Shown here: piece by piece, positions 59,893 through 64,000 of the stretch
How positions within the stretch are numbered: the stretch's first letter is position 1
Layout: each line of letters opens with the position of its first letter
Assembly: GCF_022605165.1 (NCBI RefSeq)
Contig: NC_063078.1
Span: 1,032,569-1,096,568 of the forward strand
Direction of reading: 5' to 3'
DNA length: 64,000 nt
From: Purpureocillium takamizusanense
Taxonomy: Eukaryota; Ascomycota; Sordariomycetes; Hypocreales; Ophiocordycipitaceae
The notes under the pieces: model-generated
The model's database searches: none
Told to the model about the DNA's origin: nothing
The model's input: only the letters and a program-made list of their open reading frames with translations
Position numbers and translations under genes: made by a program

Positions 59893-61608
59893 AATAGTCA
59901 ATTATCTAAAACCCTAGACGAAAATAGCTCTATAGACGAGCTAGCCCTTATAGTTAATATAAATAACGAACCTAATACCTATAAGCAGGCTATAACTAGC
60001 CCTAATGCAAATAATTGGCATATAGCTATGCAAAGAGAAATAGACGAATTAGAGGCCCAGCAGACTTAGGACCTTATAGATCCTATACTAAATAGGGTGC
60101 CTTTAAAAGGCCGCTAGGTCTATAAAATAAAGCATAATAACGCTAATAACCCTATATATAAGGCCCGCTAGGTTATAAAAGGCTTTAACCAAATTATAGG
60201 CCTAGACTATTTAGAGACCTTCTCTAGTACTTGCAGGCCTGAAAACTATAGACTTATATTTATACTAGCCCTATATTATAGCTAGCCGCTATTACAATAT
60301 AATATTAAAAATGCCTTTATACACGCCAATATAGATAAAACTATATATATAGAACAGCCTATAGGCTTTATAAGGGCCCCTAATAAGGTCTACAAGCTAA
60401 ATAAGGCCCTATACGGCCTTAAGCAGTCACCTAGGCTATAGTATCAATATTTACTATCTATATTAAAAGAGGAAGGTTTTTCTATCCTTCCACAAGACGA
60501 AGCTATATTTATAAATCATAGCCTATATATAATAATAATATGTCATATTAATGATTTAATTATAACCGGACCAAATACTAATAATATAACTATAATAACT
60601 AATAAACTTAAAAATAAGCTTAAACTTAAAGAGCTAGGACCTATTAAGGAATTCCTAGGGATAGAAATAGACTATAATATCAAAAAAGGCTATATAGCTA
60701 TAAATCAAAATAAATACCTAGAAACTATAAAAAACCGGTATAATAAAAATAATCTAAACCCCGTTTCTAGCCCTATAGAGCTAGGGGTTAAATTAGAACC
60801 CTCTCAAGACCAGGCTACAATAGAAGAAATAACCCTATATCAACAACAAATAGGTAGCCTATTATATCTAGCATTAAAAACTAGGCCCGATATATCCTTT
60901 ACTATAAATAGATACTCTAGATACGCTAGTAATCCTAATACTAGCCACTATAGGGCCCTAGACCGGATTTGGAAGTACCTAAATTACTATGCTATATTAG
61001 GTATATACTATACTAATAACTATACTAATAACTATACTAATAACCCTATATATAAATATATAACCTATAATAGCTATAGTCTTATAGGCTATTCCGACGC
61101 CGACTGGGGCGGCGATACTATAAATAGAAAATCAACCTCTGGCTATATAACTACATTAGGAAATAATATAATTAGCTAGAATAGTATGCAGCAGAAATCC
61201 GTCTCTCTATCTAGTTGTGAGTCGGAATATATAGCTATAAGCGAAGCAACTAAGGAACTTATATACCTAAATAACGTATATAACTATATAAATAAGGCTT
61301 TACAATTAAATATAACTATAAATATACCCCCTTTACTTACTGATAGCCAAGGGGCTAAAAAACTAGCCGAAAACCCAGAATTCCATAAAAGAACTAAGCA
61401 TATAGATACAAAATATCACTATATAAGAGAGGAAATAGCCAATCAGAAGCTTCAGCTTGCATATATAAGCACTAACGACCAATTAGCTGACGGCTTTACT
61501 AAGGGTCTCGATATAACTAAACATAAAGCCTTTATATATAAACTAGGCCTTAAATAGACCTATTTGCTAATAAATAGCATAAGCTACCTATATACCTATA
61601 GCTACCTT

Positions 61609-61617
61609 ACGGGGGGC
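61609..61617 (+). other. Polypurine tract
   Basis: A short G run (ACGGGGGGC) lies directly upstream of the 3' LTR where plus-strand priming occurs. It is one of the few GC-rich words in the element. Confidence 0.65.
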
Positions 61618-62172
61618 TATTAGTCTATATAACTATATAATATAACTATATAATATAACTATATATACTATAACTATATACTATAACTATATATTATATA
61701 ACTATATACTATAGATAAAATATCCCGACGGGTATTTAATAAATATCCGACGGATATTTATATAAGAGACTAGGCGATAATAGGTATAGTCCTAATTACT
61801 ATATAGAGACTAGACCCGACTAGCCTTATTAAGGTTCTAGCTATAACGCCACGCTGAATTCAGCTATAGGTCTAAACTTAAGACTAAAGCCACGCTGAAT
61901 TCAGCTATATTCAGCTATATTCAGCTATAACGCCAAGCTGAAAAATAGTATTAGACCGACGGATAGATAATCAGACCGAAGGCCGAGTCTATTTTATTAT
62001 ATATAGGGCTATTGCCTCCCAGTCTAGATGAGATAGAAGAAAAAGAAATTCAATACCTTTACTATCTCTATTACCTATTTTATCTCTCTATTATTATTAC
62101 CCCTTTTGTCTCTATATATCCCTATTTCCTTATTATCTTTACCTTCCTCTGCCTTTATCCCTCTTTCTTATA
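61618..62172 (+). repeat. 3' LTR of the copia element
   Basis: 555 bp, same length as the 5' LTR, and by my reading identical except for three TG/TA differences (G retained here at 61897, 62108 and 62151). Confidence 0.93.
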
Positions 62173-62567
62173 CTAGCCCTAGCTACTATAAAGGGGCTCG
62201 TAATAACCCCTTACTTAAGCCTAAGGGCTTCTTTTCTTTTATACCTAGCGGCCTGTAAATAAGTATATATAGCTAGCCTTTATTATTGCCCGCTATATAA
62301 TAGGTAAGTCTATTTATAAAGGCCTTACTTCCTTTAATTAAGTATCTTTACCCCCCTTAATATAGGCCTTACTTACTAGCTTATATATATTTTTAGCTAG
62401 CTAGGTTAATAACTTTATAATAGCTATTTACCTTAAGTTACCTTTTAAGCCTTATATAATTATTAATATAATATAATTATAAAAAGACCTCTTTCCTTTA
62501 AGCTTAATAGGCTTTTTTCTTTCTTTTTATAACTTTATTATTATTACCGCTATTATATTATCGCTAT

Positions 62568-63134
<567 letters not shown>

Positions 63135-63231
63135 AGCGATAATAATAATAATAAGTCCTTTACCCCCTCTTCCTTTATTATTATAAGTTTTATTATTAGT
63201 AAAGGAAGAAAAGTCTAGGGGTAAAGGTATT

Positions 63232-64000
63232 TATTAGTCTATATATATAATATAACTATATATATAACTATATATATAATATAATATATATAGTTCTATA
63301 TTATCTAGATAAATATTTATCTATTTTAAATACCTAGATAAATATTTATCTAACTAATACTTATATTTTATACTTAGGTAAATATTTATCTAATATATAT
63401 ATTATAGCCGGATAAATATTTATCTAGAATTTTATAATAGCGGATAGTCTATTATACCGATAGCTAGTCTATTATACCGACTAAAAGTCTATTAGACTAC
63501 TATAAGCTATAAAGTAGGTCTTTAGTCTAATCTAAAGTCTATTAGTCCTAGCTACGCTAAATTTAGCTATAGCTACGTTAAATTTAGCTATATTTAGCTA
63601 TAACGCTAAGCTAAAAAATAATATTAGACTAATAGATAGATAATTAGACCGAAGGCCGAGTCTATTTTATTATATATAGGACCGTTACCTCCTACTCTAG
63701 ATAAGATAGAAGATTAAGTAATTTAATACCTTTATTATCTCTTTTACCTATTTTATCTCTTTATTACTATTACCCCTTTTATCTCTATATATCCCTATTT
63801 CCTTTTTATCTTTATCTTCTTTTACCTTTATCCCTCTTTCTTATAGGTTATAAGCCTAGGTTAGCTATAGCTATAAGAAATAGGTCTCTTTAATCCCTTT
63901 TATCCTATATAATATATATCCTTCTATACTTAGACCTTCTTATTATAGTAATTACCTTCTTATATAAGAAAGATATCTTCTATCTTAATTAAAAAGATAA
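63232..64000 (+). mobile_element. 5' end of another copia element (LTR, PBS, leader), cut by the window edge
   Basis: A 614-bp LTR (63232-63845) with the family ends TATTAG...CTTATA is followed by a mutated primer-binding site (GGTTATAAGCCTA) and by leader sequence. The leader aligns with 57200-57350 of the complete element up to the presumed start region (AAAGATATCTTCTATCT). TAAATATTTATCTA-type words are repeated four times in its U3 (about 63300-63425). It is more AT-rich than the complete element, so older or more heavily mutated. Its 3' part lies beyond the window. Confidence 0.88.

Larger units (their letters stand above)
57316..61557 (+). pseudogene. Copia gag-pol polyprotein with 13 in-frame TAG codons
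   Basis: One uninterrupted frame of about 1,414 codons carries TAG at 57382, 57424, 57565, 57751, 58417, 58855, 59356, 60067, 60115, 60169, 60283, 60439 and 61177, and no TAA, TGA or indel. The likely start at 57316 reads ATA (ATG changed). Domains: CCHC knuckle 57997-58038 with the second Cys now Tyr; protease motif at 58339 NTGAS instead of DTGAS; pre-integrase HHCC at 58858-58950. In integrase, Asp at 59035 is kept, the second Asp at 59227 is now Asn, and Glu at 59335 is kept. In RT, the Asp at 60301 and the first Asp of the xxDD box (60550) are now Asn. RNase H Asp61096 and Asp61342 are kept. Asn, Ile, Lys and Tyr dominate. Confidence 0.95.
56629..62177 (+). mobile_element. Ty1/copia LTR retrotransposon, structurally complete, coding-dead
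   Basis: The element is 56634-62172 with two 555-bp LTRs, flanked by the perfect 5-bp target duplication CTAGC (56629-56633 and 62173-62177). Internal order is Gag-like region, CCHC knuckle, protease, integrase, reverse transcriptase, RNase H. Integrase before RT defines the copia superfamily. A primer-binding site follows the 5' LTR and a G-rich purine tract precedes the 3' LTR. The pol frame is never shifted but has 13 TAG codons and active-site substitutions. Its AT bias and mutation type fit RIP. Structure (LTRs, duplications, frame) is seen directly; inactivity is inferred from the missing residues. Confidence 0.95.

Noticed and set aside
57316..61557. TAG reassigned to Trp, or programmed readthrough
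   Set aside because: At least five Trp codons remain TGG, host genes end normally at TAG (for example NAT3, RPL12, URC1 and the hydrolase), and catalytic Asp codons show the same G-to-A change, so mutation is the simpler cause.

Overview
The window is nuclear DNA of a filamentous ascomycete. Short spliceosomal introns (mostly 49-160 nt, GTRNGT...CTRAY...YAG), a FlbD-type conidiation regulator, a Tra2-like RS/RGG protein, an O-GlcNAc transferase and RIP-mutated copia elements beside a GC-balanced gene block point to Pezizomycotina. Sordariomycetes, perhaps Hypocreales, is my best guess; the species is not determined.

Layout. Positions 1-54,500 hold sixteen protein genes with normal GC. In order: GPC1 (+), CDH1 (-), an unidentified conserved-looking coiled-coil/acidic protein (-), NAT3/Naa20 (+), TRA2-like (+), SEC39 (-), complex I NDUFS5-type subunit (+), flbD (-) alone in an 11-kb gene-poor stretch, OGT (-), RPL12/uL11 (-), SEC23 (-), an ABHD11/Imo32-type hydrolase (+), RPS1/eS1 (-), URC1 (-), ELF1 (+) and UPRT/FUR1 (-). 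Exons were joined by reading splice sites, and every spliced model keeps its frame and ends at a stop. The order is mostly unlinked housekeeping genes (APC/C activation, N-terminal acetylation, splicing, ER-Golgi traffic through SEC39 and SEC23, ribosome, complex I). The functional exception is URC1 with UPRT: both belong to the fungal uracil-to-UMP-to-degradation (URC) route and sit less than 5 kb apart with ELF1 between them.

About 100 bp upstream of the UPRT start codon the sequence switches abruptly to a very AT-rich, TpA-rich compartment that continues to the window end (about 54,510-64,000). It contains a solo LTR with a 5-bp target duplication (55,113-55,722), a structurally complete Ty1/copia element with 555-bp LTRs and a 5-bp target duplication (56,634-62,172), a trinucleotide AAT microsatellite of about 560 bp, and the 5' end of a third copia element running off the right edge. 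The complete element keeps its reading frame for more than 4.2 kb. It carries 13 in-frame TAG codons, at tryptophan positions where the residue is recognisable, and Asp-to-Asn changes in the protease, integrase and reverse transcriptase active sites. All of these are G-to-A on the coding strand.

The most interesting items are: the 19-exon URC1 gene with three micro-exons (9, 4 and 4 nt); the URC1/UPRT pairing at a heterochromatin-like edge; and the one-strand mutation pattern of the copia element, whose two LTRs are nearly identical although its proteins are dead.
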